Shown piece by piece: positions 34,499 through 42,703 of a stretch of DNA of 64,000 nucleotides (the stretch's first letter is position 1; each line of letters starts with the position of its first letter). The notes beneath the pieces were generated by a model. It saw nothing but the letters and a program-made list of their open reading frames with translations. It did not search any database and was not told where the DNA came from. Source of the DNA: Telluribacter sp035998675 (GTDB taxonomy: Bacteria > Bacteroidota > Bacteroidia > Cytophagales > Spirosomataceae); the NCBI RefSeq assembly GCF_035998675.1, contig NZ_DASYHI010000022.1, positions 1 through 64,000 of the forward strand. The letters run 5' to 3'. Position numbers and translations under genes: made by a program.

Positions 34499-35482
34499 AT
34501 GCTTCTTCCCTCACTCCTCAACCGCTCCCAGATTCAAGATCAACAGTGGGATCAGTTCATTCAAAATTCCGGACAACGGGTAGTATACGGGTACAGCTGG
34601 TACCTCGACCTGGTGTCTCCCGGCTGGTCAGCGCTGGTGTGGCCTTCGGCCGAAGAGTACCAGGTAGTCATGCCTTTGCCGGTAGTACGCAAGTGGGGCT
34701 TAGGAGTTATTCAGCAGCCCTTTTTCTGTCAGTATTTGGGACTTTTCTCTGCTTCTGAGTTGGAAGGTCGGGTAACGGAAGCTTTCCTTCGGGTACTTAG
34801 CCAACACTTCAGGTACATCAGCAGCTATTGTTTTCACCCCGACAACAGCCCCAGCCTGGCCAAAGTACTTCCCGCCTGCCCGACGCTGCTACCTAAGCTC
34901 CTGACTACGCATTGGTTACCACTGAACCAGCCTTACATTACCCTGAAAAGTACCTATAACCAAGACCGCCTCAAAAACCTGAAGCGGGCTGAAAAGGCGG
35001 GATGGTACCTGGAAGAACTGGATAATATTGCTCCACTGATCGACTTTTTTAGAAACTTTCATGCTTCACAAATAAATGGAGGTGTAAATGAAGCGGCTTA
35101 TAGCCTGTTACACTCTCTTTTTCAGCAATTGAAGGAAAAAGGATTAGTCCGGCTGTACTACGCTGGTCGGGATGGTACTTTGCACGCCGGAGTCATGCTG
35201 GTTGGAGACGAAAAAAAAACCGTTTATCTGTTCAATGCGGCCGACGAAACCGGCCGTCGGCTTAATGGCCGCACGTACCTGCTGGACAGGTACTTTCAGG
35301 AAAAAGCGGGCACCGGGTTGGTATTTGATTTTGAGTCGCCCGGGCAGGTAACCATTGCGGAACACTACCAGAGTTTCGGAGCGCAGGAGCAATCTTTTTA
35401 TTCCATCCGCCAGAATAACCTGCCGTGGCCCCTCCGGACTATTCAGGAATGGCGACTGAAAAGGCTTACATCATCCAGTTAA
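34499..35482 (+). CDS. FemAB/GNAT-like acyltransferase, unknown substrate
   Basis: 327 residues. The N-terminal block WDQFIQNSGQRVVYGYSWYLDLVSPGW and the C-terminal block RLYYAGRDGTLHAGVMLVGDEKKTVYLFNAADETGRRLNGRTYLLDRYFQEKAGTGLVFDFESPG follow the pattern of FemX/GNAT_6-like proteins (paired acyltransferase lobes). The substrate could be a peptidoglycan or lipid precursor, but nothing here shows it. The 46-base gap after dnaA permits co-transcription. Its last 17 bases overlap the convergent DUF3108 gene. Confidence 0.7.
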   Translation: MLLPSLLNRSQIQDQQWDQFIQNSGQRVVYGYSWYLDLVSPGWSALVWPSAEEYQVVMPLPVVRKWGLGVIQQPFFCQYLGLFSASELEGRVTEAFLRVLSQHFRYISSYCFHPDNSPSLAKVLPACPTLLPKLLTTHWLPLNQPYITLKSTYNQDRLKNLKRAEKAGWYLEELDNIAPLIDFFRNFHASQINGGVNEAAYSLLHSLFQQLKEKGLVRLYYAGRDGTLHAGVMLVGDEKKTVYLFNAADETGRRLNGRTYLLDRYFQEKAGTGLVFDFESPGQVTIAEHYQSFGAQEQSFYSIRQNNLPWPLRTIQEWRLKRLTSSS

Positions 35483-36257
35483 GCTCGGTTTTCAGCCCTT
35501 TGTAGCTTTTGATATCCATTTCCAGCGCCCCGATCATCAGGTCTACTTCGGCCTTGATAGGTACTTTATTGTCATCATCCGACACCCAGATCGTCATGGG
35601 ATTTTCGCCCTTGAATAACTTATTCTCCGGAATAATCGGATTTAGCTTCAAGACCTTGATCTTACCAAACTTGGCTTTAATCACGCTTCTTCCGCCGTAC
35701 CGTACCCGCATTTTATAAACCTGACCGTCGAAAAAGGTAGGTACTTCAACTATTTCCCCTTCCCGGATTCGGTTAAAGTCCAGAGTCCGCAGGAAATAGT
35801 AGCCGCTGATAATATCGTGGACATTTTCGGGTACTTTGTAGGATTTCTTCTCGTCCCGGTCGTAGGCGGTATTGCTCCCGTGGTAAAAAAATACCGTTTC
35901 TTCCTTGCGGTAGCTGTTTTCCTGGATATTCCGGTAAAACATGTGAGGTAGTATGGCCGAGGTATCAATGTAGGAGCGCCACTGGTCACGTACCCGCGAT
36001 ATCAGATCAAAGGCCCCCACCGTTTTTCCCGTTACATTAACCCGGTAGCAGGGGCGGTTATTGACCGTAACCAGCGACCTGGCCACTTCAACCCGGGCTT
36101 CGGCCGCGTTAATAAACCCATAGTGAACCCTATAGTCTACCCTTTCACCCTTTACAAAACTTTCATTAGCAACGTGGCGGTAGGTATCAAAAGGGGCAAA
36201 AGCAAGGGTGGAAACAGCAACTACAACAAGAAAAAAGGCAACTTTCAATTTCATCAT
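35466..36257 (-). CDS. DUF3108 domain secreted protein
   Basis: 263 residues with a signal peptide (MMKLKVAFFLVVVAVSTLAFA). The body is a beta-rich DUF3108-type domain: FVKGERVDYRVHYGFINAAEARVEV, RVNVTGKTVGAFDLISRVRDQWRSYID, FFYHGSNTAYDRDEKKSYKVPENVHDIISGYYFLRTLDF and NPMTIWVSDDDNKVPIKAEVDLMIGALEMDI. It should reside in the periplasm or outer membrane; function is unknown. The 17-base 3' overlap with the convergent acyltransferase gene is genuine, since both proteins keep their conserved ends. It follows the aminopeptidase gene by 17 bases. Confidence 0.88.
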   Translation of the reverse strand: MMKLKVAFFLVVVAVSTLAFAPFDTYRHVANESFVKGERVDYRVHYGFINAAEARVEVARSLVTVNNRPCYRVNVTGKTVGAFDLISRVRDQWRSYIDTSAILPHMFYRNIQENSYRKEETVFFYHGSNTAYDRDEKKSYKVPENVHDIISGYYFLRTLDFNRIREGEIVEVPTFFDGQVYKMRVRYGGRSVIKAKFGKIKVLKLNPIIPENKLFKGENPMTIWVSDDDNKVPIKAEVDLMIGALEMDIKSYKGLKTELNWMM

Positions 36258-36274
36258 GGCTGTACTTCAATTGT

Positions 36275-37309
36275 TCACAAAGACGGGTACTTCTCCTTCA
36301 GATAAGCCAAATACCTTTTAAAATCCCCACCAAACCTTTTCTCAAACTCCTCCTGAAAGGTATTCTGCTGTGACTTATACGTCTGGAACCCAATAAAATA
36401 CGCATTGTTGGGCAGATTAGTTTCTTCCCAACTTCTTTTACTAGTCAACGAACGCTTTCCACCGAGTAGTGTATCTACGTCGCTGATAATCTCCCGGATT
36501 AGCCCAAATTTCAGGGAATCCTTGCGGGCCGAGGGTGTTTTGTCCGGAAAAGTACCGTATAAACTATCCATGCGTGTAGCCCCGCGGAGTATATGCTGGG
36601 AGTAAGCATCGTTATAACGTTTGATGTAATTATATCTTTTTTGTTGGTGCGAGTCCGGGCCGTATTTATAATTGAGAAACCGAACCGCTCCCACCTCCCC
36701 CACAAAACTGGCGAGGTTCTCGTTCAGCTCGAGGTTATTTTTGACAAAAAGGGTACCGTGCGTGAGCTCGTGCAGGATAAGGCTGGCCAGGCTGCCCTCC
36801 GAGCGCTTCAGCATACTCGAAAGGATCGGGTCTTTCAGGTACCCCAGCGTAGACCAGGCCGATACCTCGCCTATGTTGGTGTCGAGTCCTTCCTTAATCA
36901 GTCCGGCTTCTTCGCGGGCCGCCCGGGTGGAGTCAAAGTACCCTTTGTAGGCAAAGGCGCCCAGGATCGGGAACGACCACTCGCGGGCTTTGAGCTGGTA
37001 CTTGTCCGAAGCCGTAAGTACCCACAGAATAGGCTTCCCGTGCTGGTCATAGAAGGTAGTATAGTTTTCGGAGGGATTCAATCCCAGCGAATCTACCCCA
37101 AAGCGTTTTATTTCTTCAATCAGTCGTATCCGGGCTTTCAGAGAGTCCGGGAAGGTCGGGTCGCGTAGTACTTCGGAAACATCCTGCACGTTGGCCAGTA
37201 TACTGAGCTGCCCTTTGGCCTGCATCCAGCCATAGCTAATCAGGTCACGATAGTATATTCCCAAGGCTACCAGCAACAGTACCAGGAAGAGGGCAATTTT
37301 CTTAAACAT
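36275..37309 (-). CDS. Predicted aminopeptidase (DUF2265 family)
   Basis: 344 residues from ATG 37309 (MFKKIALFLVLLLVALGIYY), which gives a clean signal anchor; a TTG start lies nine codons upstream. Zinc protease signature HELTHGT, followed by LNENLASFVGEVGA, where the downstream Glu is the probable third ligand. The N-terminal half has AKGQLSILANVQDVSEVLRDP and YKGYFDSTRAAREEAGLIKEGLD, the standard DUF2265 blocks. The active site faces the periplasm. Relatives are predicted aminopeptidases with no known substrate. Transcribed with the DUF3108 gene. Confidence 0.9.
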   Translation of the reverse strand: MFKKIALFLVLLLVALGIYYRDLISYGWMQAKGQLSILANVQDVSEVLRDPTFPDSLKARIRLIEEIKRFGVDSLGLNPSENYTTFYDQHGKPILWVLTASDKYQLKAREWSFPILGAFAYKGYFDSTRAAREEAGLIKEGLDTNIGEVSAWSTLGYLKDPILSSMLKRSEGSLASLILHELTHGTLFVKNNLELNENLASFVGEVGAVRFLNYKYGPDSHQQKRYNYIKRYNDAYSQHILRGATRMDSLYGTFPDKTPSARKDSLKFGLIREIISDVDTLLGGKRSLTSKRSWEETNLPNNAYFIGFQTYKSQQNTFQEEFEKRFGGDFKRYLAYLKEKYPSL

Positions 37310-37362
37310 GAAAAAGTACGGCGTATTTCTGACCAAAAATTGGAAATACTTTGCTAACTACC

Positions 37363-37399
37363 AAAACTGGTGCCCGGCCTGAGGCCCGGCACCAGTTTT
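37363..37399 (-). terminator. Terminator after the desaturase gene
   Basis: AAAACTGGTGCC (37363-37374) pairs with GGCACCAGTTTT (37388-37399), and the loop can pair further (GGCC...). The T-rich end lies on the 3' side in either direction. It separates the desaturase from the aminopeptidase gene. Confidence 0.88.
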
Positions 37400-37434
37400 A
37401 ATACATCCCAAAAAAACAGACAAAAGGTAACTTC

Positions 37435-38181
37435 TTACATATAATTCAAATCATTGTTGGGCTTAAGTCTGATTATTTTCAAGGCATTCAAAAGTTTGAT
37501 AAACGGGTAGGTGAGGTCAAACTCATGCCAGCGAAACCCGAAATTGGCCCGGCCCCCGTACTTGTGGTGGTTGTTATGGTACGATTCGCCCATCATCAGA
37601 AAGTCAAAAGGCAGCAGGTTTTTGGCGGTATCATTCACCTTGAAGTTTACGTAGCCGTAACGGTGGGCGTACCAGTTGATAATAACTCCGTGAACGGGTC
37701 CCATCAGGAAGTGAATCGGCAGCAGCAGGAACATCCACCAGGCCGTAGCAAACTGGATATAAAACAGGCTATAAAGTACTCCCCAGCCTAGGCGTGACAC
37801 CCAGGAGTCGCCCAGTCGTTCCAGGAAAGCCCAGTGGGGTACCCCCTTTTTAAATTTGGCTTCAATGGTGTCGCGGCGGTGGACAATGGTGTTGTAAAAG
37901 TTCTTGGTCTTCCACATCATGTCAAAAAGGTTTTTGGAAAAGCTGGGCGAATGCGGATCGTTCTCGGTGTCAGCGTGGGCGTGGTGGAGCCGGTGCATAA
38001 CTCCGTAGGCGTAGGGACTCAGAAAGGAAGATCCCTGAAAAATCCAGGTTAGGGTATAAAAGAACTTCTCCCAGCGCGGCCCCATCGTAAACATTTTATG
38101 AGCCGCGTAGCGGTGCAGGAAGAAGGTTTGCATGAGCAGGGAAAGGTACCAGTGGGCCACAAAAAAAATAAGTATTTCCAT
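37435..38181 (-). CDS. Acyl-CoA desaturase (membrane fatty acid desaturase)
   Basis: 248 residues from ATG 38181; the frame runs on to a TTG at 38250, which lies upstream of a good promoter element and is rejected. The three histidine boxes of the diiron desaturases are present: HRYAAHK, HRLHHAHAD and YHNNHHKYGG. Membrane segments flank them (MEILIFFVAHWYLSLLMQTFF; VLYSLFYIQFATAWWMFLLLPIHFL). It introduces a double bond in a fatty acyl chain, likely at delta-9, in the inner membrane. The protein is a little shorter than eukaryotic acyl-CoA desaturases but normal for Bacteroidota. Confidence 0.93.
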   Translation of the reverse strand: MEILIFFVAHWYLSLLMQTFFLHRYAAHKMFTMGPRWEKFFYTLTWIFQGSSFLSPYAYGVMHRLHHAHADTENDPHSPSFSKNLFDMMWKTKNFYNTIVHRRDTIEAKFKKGVPHWAFLERLGDSWVSRLGWGVLYSLFYIQFATAWWMFLLLPIHFLMGPVHGVIINWYAHRYGYVNFKVNDTAKNLLPFDFLMMGESYHNNHHKYGGRANFGFRWHEFDLTYPFIKLLNALKIIRLKPNNDLNYM

Positions 38182-38223
38182 AGAGGATTCTTGCAAAAAG
38201 ATAAAAAGTAAAAAACAACGGGG

Positions 38224-38231
38224 CAAAAGTA
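38224..38231 (-). promoter_or_regulatory. -7 promoter element of the desaturase gene
   Basis: On the minus strand TACTTTTG matches TAnnTTTG, 43 bases before ATG 38181. A TTTG at 38248-38251 lies 16 bases upstream, slightly close for a -33 element. The pair explains the ATG choice for the desaturase. Confidence 0.45.
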
Positions 38232-38251
38232 GCGGTAGGTACTCTGGCAAA

Positions 38252-38600
38252 AGATGAGGAATATCAGTACGGGTGAAATAATTTGGGTGGTGGGCTTACG
38301 AGTCCCACTTTTGCCTTGGGTTATTTCGGTCAGAAGGGCGCTGCTGGTCCCGTCGCTTTTGCCCCTGCCGCTTTGCAATGGCAACCAGAAAAACGACTCC
38401 TTTAAAAAAGTAAAACAAGGTAGTGACTCCACACCTACCTCCCCTTTTCTGCCCCCTTAACCTACTTTTTATTGGCTGATTATCAGTTCATTTCCGAACC
38501 GGGACTAAGGTTTTGCTCTGGTACTGCCTTGTCCCGTTCGGCTTAGAATTTTCCAGTATAAAAAACGGCTGAAAATGTGGAGCAGGAAGCGGAGAAATCA
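38252..38600. other. Intergenic region upstream of recA, no gene seen
   Basis: No coding frame with family resemblance is present here. A reverse-palindromic pair GGGGCAAAAG (38220-38229) and CTTTTGCCCC (38356-38365) spans the left part, and short CTTTTGCC-like motifs recur near 38250 and 38312. The remainder looks unstructured. The 68-codon plus-strand frame at 38254-38460 has no recognisable feature. Confidence 0.5.
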
Positions 38601-38631
38601 TTGGTTTTCTCAGTAAAAAAAAGTAAATTTA
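38601..38631 (+). promoter_or_regulatory. Probable recA promoter
   Basis: TTGG at 38601-38604 (-33) and TAAATTTA at 38624-38631 (-7, close to TAnnTTTG) are separated by 19 bases, the expected Bacteroidota spacing. Transcription would start near 38638, just before a short leader frame and a terminator-like hairpin. No LexA box was recognised. Confidence 0.5.
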
Positions 38632-38644
38632 CATCGCAATCAGA

Positions 38645-38677
38645 ATGAATGAGTGGCGGTTCTGGAAGTACCCGTAA
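38645..38677 (+). CDS. Possible 10-residue leader peptide
   Basis: ATG at 38645 encodes MNEWRFWKYP and stops at TAA 38675-38677, inside the right arm of the hairpin at 38656-38681. The two Trp, two aromatic and two basic residues in ten codons are unusual. The geometry, short frame ending within a terminator-like hairpin, is that of an attenuation leader, but coding by chance is quite possible at this size. Confidence 0.25.
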   Translation: MNEWRFWKYP

Positions 38678-38688
38678 CCGCTTTTTTT
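38656..38688 (+). terminator. Terminator-like hairpin in the recA leader
   Basis: GCGGTT (38656-38661) pairs with AACCGC (38676-38681), followed directly by seven T residues. It lies about 18 bases after the predicted transcription start and 32 bases before the recA ATG. No gene on the plus strand needs a terminator here, so it may attenuate recA or stabilise the 5' end of the mRNA. GTAC falls in the loop. Confidence 0.6.
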
Positions 38689-38719
38689 ATGCAACAAACC
38701 AACTTTTCACACATCCTTC

Positions 38720-39784
38720 ATGGCACAATCCGTAGAAAAGGACAGCAAGCTTAAAGCCTTGCAAACTACTCTTGAAAAACTAGACAAGACCTTTGGTAAA
38801 GGCACCGTAATGCGGCTCAGCGACAGCAAGGTGCTGGATATTCCCGTTATTTCGACCGGGTCGCTTGGGCTGGACCTGGCGCTGGGCATCGGTGGGGTAC
38901 CCCGGGGTCGCGTGGTAGAGGTGTATGGTCCCGAATCATCGGGTAAAACTACCCTGGCTATGCACTGTATTGCCGAAGCTCAGAAAGCTGGTGGTCTGGC
39001 TGCAATCATAGATGCCGAACACGCTTTTGACCGTTCTTACGCCGAAAAGCTGGGCATTGATACTCAAAACCTACTTATATCGCAGCCCGACAACGGTGAG
39101 CAGGCGCTGGAAATCGCCGAGCACCTGATAAGCAGCGGGGCTATTGACATAATTGTTATTGACTCCGTAGCTGCCCTCGTTCCCCGCGCTGAGCTGGAAG
39201 GCGAAATGGGTGACAGCAAAATGGGTTTACAGGCCCGTCTGATGTCTCAGGCGCTGCGTAAACTTACAGGTGTTATTAACAAAACCGGCTGCTGCTGTAT
39301 CTTTATCAACCAGCTTCGGGAGAAAATCGGGGTCATGTTCGGTAATCCGGAAACTACTACGGGTGGTAATGCTCTTAAGTACTACGCTTCGGTTCGTCTG
39401 GATATTCGCCGGGTGGGCCAAATCAAAGAAAGCGCCGATAATATTCTGGGTAACCGTACCCGCGTGAAGGTGGTGAAGAACAAACTGGCGCCGCCGTTCA
39501 AAGTAATTGAGTTTGACATCATGTACGGTGAAGGTATCTCCAAATCGGGTGAGGTGATTGACCTGGCCGTGGAGTTGGACATTGTGAAAAAATCGGGCTC
39601 CTGGTTCAGCTACGAAGGCAACCGCCTCGGACAGGGTCGTGATGCGGTGAAGCAACTCATCAAGGACAATCCGGAGCTGCTGGAAGAACTGGAAAAGAAG
39701 ATTCGCGCCAAAGTAGGTGCCGATTCTGAGGTTCTGGTTGACACCACCGAACCCAACATTGTAGACGACGGCTCACCGGTATAA
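38720..39784 (+). CDS. recA: Recombinase RecA
   Basis: 354 residues. Walker A GPESSGKTTLAMH, the EHAFDRSYAEKLGID block, LISQPDNGEQALEIAEHL, Walker B IDIIVIDSVAALVPRAELEGEMGD, DNA-binding loop KLTGVINKTGCCCIFINQLREKIGVMFGNPETTTGGNALKYYASVRLDIRR, and a C-terminal domain with EDI-type acidic tail. It drives strand exchange and repair. The unusual CCC run in the loop (GCCCIF) is worth noting but found in other Bacteroidota. The gene is flanked by its own promoter, leader hairpin and terminator, so it is monocistronic. Confidence 0.98.
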   Translation: MAQSVEKDSKLKALQTTLEKLDKTFGKGTVMRLSDSKVLDIPVISTGSLGLDLALGIGGVPRGRVVEVYGPESSGKTTLAMHCIAEAQKAGGLAAIIDAEHAFDRSYAEKLGIDTQNLLISQPDNGEQALEIAEHLISSGAIDIIVIDSVAALVPRAELEGEMGDSKMGLQARLMSQALRKLTGVINKTGCCCIFINQLREKIGVMFGNPETTTGGNALKYYASVRLDIRRVGQIKESADNILGNRTRVKVVKNKLAPPFKVIEFDIMYGEGISKSGEVIDLAVELDIVKKSGSWFSYEGNRLGQGRDAVKQLIKDNPELLEELEKKIRAKVGADSEVLVDTTEPNIVDDGSPV

Positions 39785-39810
39785 GTGGTTCGTTTTTAAA
39801 ATTTCAACGT

Positions 39811-39845
39811 AAAAAGGGGAAACTTTCGGGTTTCTCCTTTTTTTT
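39811..39845 (+). terminator. Terminator of recA
   Basis: AAAAAGG(G)GAAAC at 39811-39823 pairs with GGTTTCTCCTTTTT at 39829 onward, with a short TTTCG loop and eight T residues at the end. One G:U wobble is present. Confidence 0.88.
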
Positions 39846-39878
39846 GTACTCTAAATCATTACCCAGGTACTTCTCCTC

Positions 39879-40997
39879 ATGTTCGCAACGCACAAGCACC
39901 GGCGCAAGCATTCCCTTTGTCCTAACTGTGAGCATATCCTGCATCCGGAGGATAACTACTGCCCCAATTGCGGCCAGGAAAACCACGACCTGAAAATTCC
40001 CCTCGGGCACCTGATATATGAATTCGTAGAGAGTATCACACATTTTGACACCAAACTCTGGGAAACCAGCAAAGCGGTATTTACCAAACCCGGCAAAAGT
40101 ACCCGGGACTTTCTGGAAGGTAAGCGGGCCCGCTACGTGCCACCAGCTCGTATGTACGTATTCGTCAGCTTTGTATTCTTCCTCCTGCTCAACACCATTT
40201 TTGACCGAAGCTTCGAGGAAAACGAAGGCACCCTTGACATAAACACCAAAGCTGTAACGGTTGATAGTACTACCTACGCAGTGAATCGAAGGGCGGTTTT
40301 GGCCTATCCGACCCTAACGGCCGCTCAGAAGGATTCACTCCTGCGTAGAATAGCACCGGATGCCGACCAGCCGCAACGCCAAAAATTAGGTACTATGGTG
40401 GCCTCGCTGGATAGTGTGGTACAGGATTCGGGCAACCTGGTTACGCAGGTAACGGGCGATTCCACTATTACCAGTCCGGACGATTTGCAGAAGTTCAGGA
40501 AAATGTCGGATGAAGTATTAGGTACCTACCTGAGAGCGCACAAACTACCCAATAACTTTCTAACCAGAAGATTACTCCGGCAGTCGCCCAAGTATGCTTT
40601 TGAATTTAACATTAAGGAGTTTGTACATAAAGTCATAAAAAGCCTTTCGGTGGTTATGTTTATTCTGATGCCGGTGGTGGCCTTGCTGCTGCTGGCGGTC
40701 TATTACAAGAAGAAACACTTTTATTACGAACATCTCATTTTCTCCGTGCATTTCCATACCATTGTTTTTATTGGGTATGGCCTGGCTATGCTGCTGGACT
40801 CTTTTACCGAAGAAGACAATTTTCTGGTGGCGATGTCTTTCCTCCTCGTTTTTTACCTCTATAAATCATTAAAAAGGGTATACGGGCAAAGTACCGGAAA
40901 AACACTTTTGAAATTCATTATGCTCGGCTTTTCCTACGGCCTGGTGGCGCTGCTCTGTCTGGCGGGGGTACTTGCTTACAGTTTTCTATACTTTTAG
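39879..40997 (+). CDS. DUF3667 membrane protein with zinc ribbon
   Basis: 372 residues. An N-terminal zinc ribbon (CPNCEHILHPEDNYCPNCGQEN, four Cys in two CxxC pairs) is followed by the DUF3667 block FDTKLWETSKAVFTKPGKSTRDFLEGKRARYVPPARMYVFVSFVFFLLLNT. A soluble, charged middle section follows, and then four membrane segments at the C-terminus (VVMFILMPVVALLLLAVYY; HTIVFIGYGLAMLLD; LVAMSFLLVFYLYKSL; IMLGFSYGLVALLCLAGVLAY). Function is unknown; the family is nearly confined to Bacteroidota. It converges with the AAA+ gene across a GC-rich terminator. Confidence 0.92.
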   Translation: MFATHKHRRKHSLCPNCEHILHPEDNYCPNCGQENHDLKIPLGHLIYEFVESITHFDTKLWETSKAVFTKPGKSTRDFLEGKRARYVPPARMYVFVSFVFFLLLNTIFDRSFEENEGTLDINTKAVTVDSTTYAVNRRAVLAYPTLTAAQKDSLLRRIAPDADQPQRQKLGTMVASLDSVVQDSGNLVTQVTGDSTITSPDDLQKFRKMSDEVLGTYLRAHKLPNNFLTRRLLRQSPKYAFEFNIKEFVHKVIKSLSVVMFILMPVVALLLLAVYYKKKHFYYEHLIFSVHFHTIVFIGYGLAMLLDSFTEEDNFLVAMSFLLVFYLYKSLKRVYGQSTGKTLLKFIMLGFSYGLVALLCLAGVLAYSFLYF

Positions 40998-41010
40998 TAC
41001 CCCCAAAAAA

Positions 41011-41040
41011 GCCGGGGCCGGAAGTACTTCCGGCCCCGGC
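41011..41040. terminator. Perfect 30-base palindromic terminator centred on AAGTACTT
   Basis: 41011-41040 is a perfect palindrome: 15-base GC-rich arms (GCCGGGGCCGGAAGT and complement) with AAGTACTT in the centre. On the minus strand it is followed by TTTTTTGGGG, so it mainly terminates the AAA+ gene at 41068. It separates it from the convergent DUF3667 gene. Confidence 0.85.
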
Positions 41041-41067
41041 GCTGTTTACACCACAATCTTAAATTAA

Positions 41068-42633
41068 TCAGAAAGGATTGTTGGTATCATCATCGTCGTC
41101 ATCGTCGTAGCTGCCGAAGTCATCATCGTAGTCTTCGTCGTCACCGCTTCCCGGCCCGGAAAACATGCTACTAACCAGGTCTTTGAAGTGCATACCCCGG
41201 TCGAGTGACTGCTTACCAACCAGGGAGTACTCGGCCATGCCGTGCAGAGCAAATTCCATCATGAAGTACTTTTCATCTTTTCCAAGGCGGGAGGTGAATT
41301 CATCCACGAAGTCGTCCAGGCCTTCGATGGTACTTAACCGGGCCTGGTACTCACGGTCGGTCATGTCGCTCATCAGGTCCATTTCGTTGCCGGCCCCAAA
41401 CCATTCTATTACTTTTCCGAACGGATTCCGTTTGTTTTTCTTAGCCTTTTCGGGATTAGGGAAAAAATTCAGAAACTGAGCACGGATGGCCTTTCCAATC
41501 AGGCTTTGCGCTACGATAACGGGACCTTCTACTTCTCCTTCGTACACCAGCTCCACCTTACCGCAGATGGCAGGTACTACCCCGTACAGGTCCGATACCC
41601 GGATATAAGTCGAACTTTCGCCGTTCAGGAGGCAACGTCTTTCGGCGGCGCTGATCAGGCTTTCGTAGGCAGAAATGGTCATCCGGGCCGACACCCCACT
41701 TTTGCTGTCCACGTATTCGCTTTCGCGGGCTTCGAGCGCAATCTGCTCAACCAGGTCTTTTACCAGCTCATTGGTTTTGACCATTCCTTTCTGCTCGGTT
41801 TTAATTACGGCCTCCTGCTGGGTAATTTTCTTTCCAACTTCAATACTTTTGGGATAATGCGTTACAATCTGGCTGTCAATCCGGTCTTTCAGGGGCGTTA
41901 CAATACTACCCCGGTTGGTGTAGTCCTCGGGATTGGCCGTAAATACAAACTGGATATCCAGCGGTAAACGTAGTTTGAAACCCCGGATTTGAATATCGCC
42001 TTCCTGCAAAATATTGAACAAAGCTACCTGAATACGCGCCTGGAGGTCGGGTAGTTCGTTGATAACAAATATACCCCGGTGCGAACGGGGAATCAAACCA
42101 AAATGGATAACGCGTTCGTCGGAATAGGGAAGTTTGAGGGTAGCCGCTTTGATGGGGTCCACGTCGCCGATGAGGTCGGCTACGGAAACATCCGGCGTGG
42201 CCAGTTTTTCGGTGTAGCGGTCGTCGCGGTGCAGCCAGCCAATGGGGGTATTGTCTCCGTGCTCAGCTATCAAATCTTTGGCCAGTCGGGAAAGCGGCTC
42301 CAGGGGGTCGTCGTTCAGGTCGGTACCGGCTACCGTAGGTACGTACTCATCAAGCAGGTTCACCATCATCCGGGCTATCCGGGTTTTGGCCTGTCCGCGT
42401 AACCCCAGCAGGTTAATATTGTGCATGGAAAGTATAGCCCGCTCTACATCGGGGAGTACGGTATCTTCGTAGCCCCAGATGCCCGGAAATATGGCTTCTT
42501 TTCTCTGAATTTTGTGGATAAGGTTGTCACGAAGCTCCTGCTTGATGGTTCGGGAGCGATAGCCCGTGGCTTTCAACTCGCCCAGGGTTTTAATTTCCAG
42601 GCGTTGACTGGTACTAAGTTCGGTATAGTTCAT
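41068..42633 (-). CDS. Magnesium-chelatase subunit I-like AAA+ ATPase
   Basis: 521 residues from ATG 42633; a TTG lies eight codons upstream. AAA+ landmarks are Walker A NLLGLRGQAKTRIARMM, Walker B-like HRGIFVINELPDLQARIQ (Asn in place of the usual Asp), sensor 1 FVFTANPEDYTNRG and arginine-rich LKDRIDSQIVTHYPKS. It ends with a very acidic tail (DDEDYDDDFGSYDDDDDDD). It belongs to the ChlI/MoxR-like group of stand-alone AAA+ proteins that work with a VWA partner, not in chlorophyll synthesis. The likely partner is the VWA protein at 21897-23000. The substrate is unknown. Confidence 0.9.
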   Translation of the reverse strand: MNYTELSTSQRLEIKTLGELKATGYRSRTIKQELRDNLIHKIQRKEAIFPGIWGYEDTVLPDVERAILSMHNINLLGLRGQAKTRIARMMVNLLDEYVPTVAGTDLNDDPLEPLSRLAKDLIAEHGDNTPIGWLHRDDRYTEKLATPDVSVADLIGDVDPIKAATLKLPYSDERVIHFGLIPRSHRGIFVINELPDLQARIQVALFNILQEGDIQIRGFKLRLPLDIQFVFTANPEDYTNRGSIVTPLKDRIDSQIVTHYPKSIEVGKKITQQEAVIKTEQKGMVKTNELVKDLVEQIALEARESEYVDSKSGVSARMTISAYESLISAAERRCLLNGESSTYIRVSDLYGVVPAICGKVELVYEGEVEGPVIVAQSLIGKAIRAQFLNFFPNPEKAKKNKRNPFGKVIEWFGAGNEMDLMSDMTDREYQARLSTIEGLDDFVDEFTSRLGKDEKYFMMEFALHGMAEYSLVGKQSLDRGMHFKDLVSSMFSGPGSGDDEDYDDDFGSYDDDDDDDTNNPF

Positions 42634-42703
42634 GAGGGGAGAATGGATCAAAAACAAGTAGTGTTCCCCTCTCTAACAAGCAACCCTCTCAAATGGTTTT
42701 GAA

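Noticed and set aside
38254..38460. 68-codon frame between the desaturase and recA genes
   Set aside because: Low-complexity, no promoter or family pattern, and no continuity with the terminator-like hairpin downstream.
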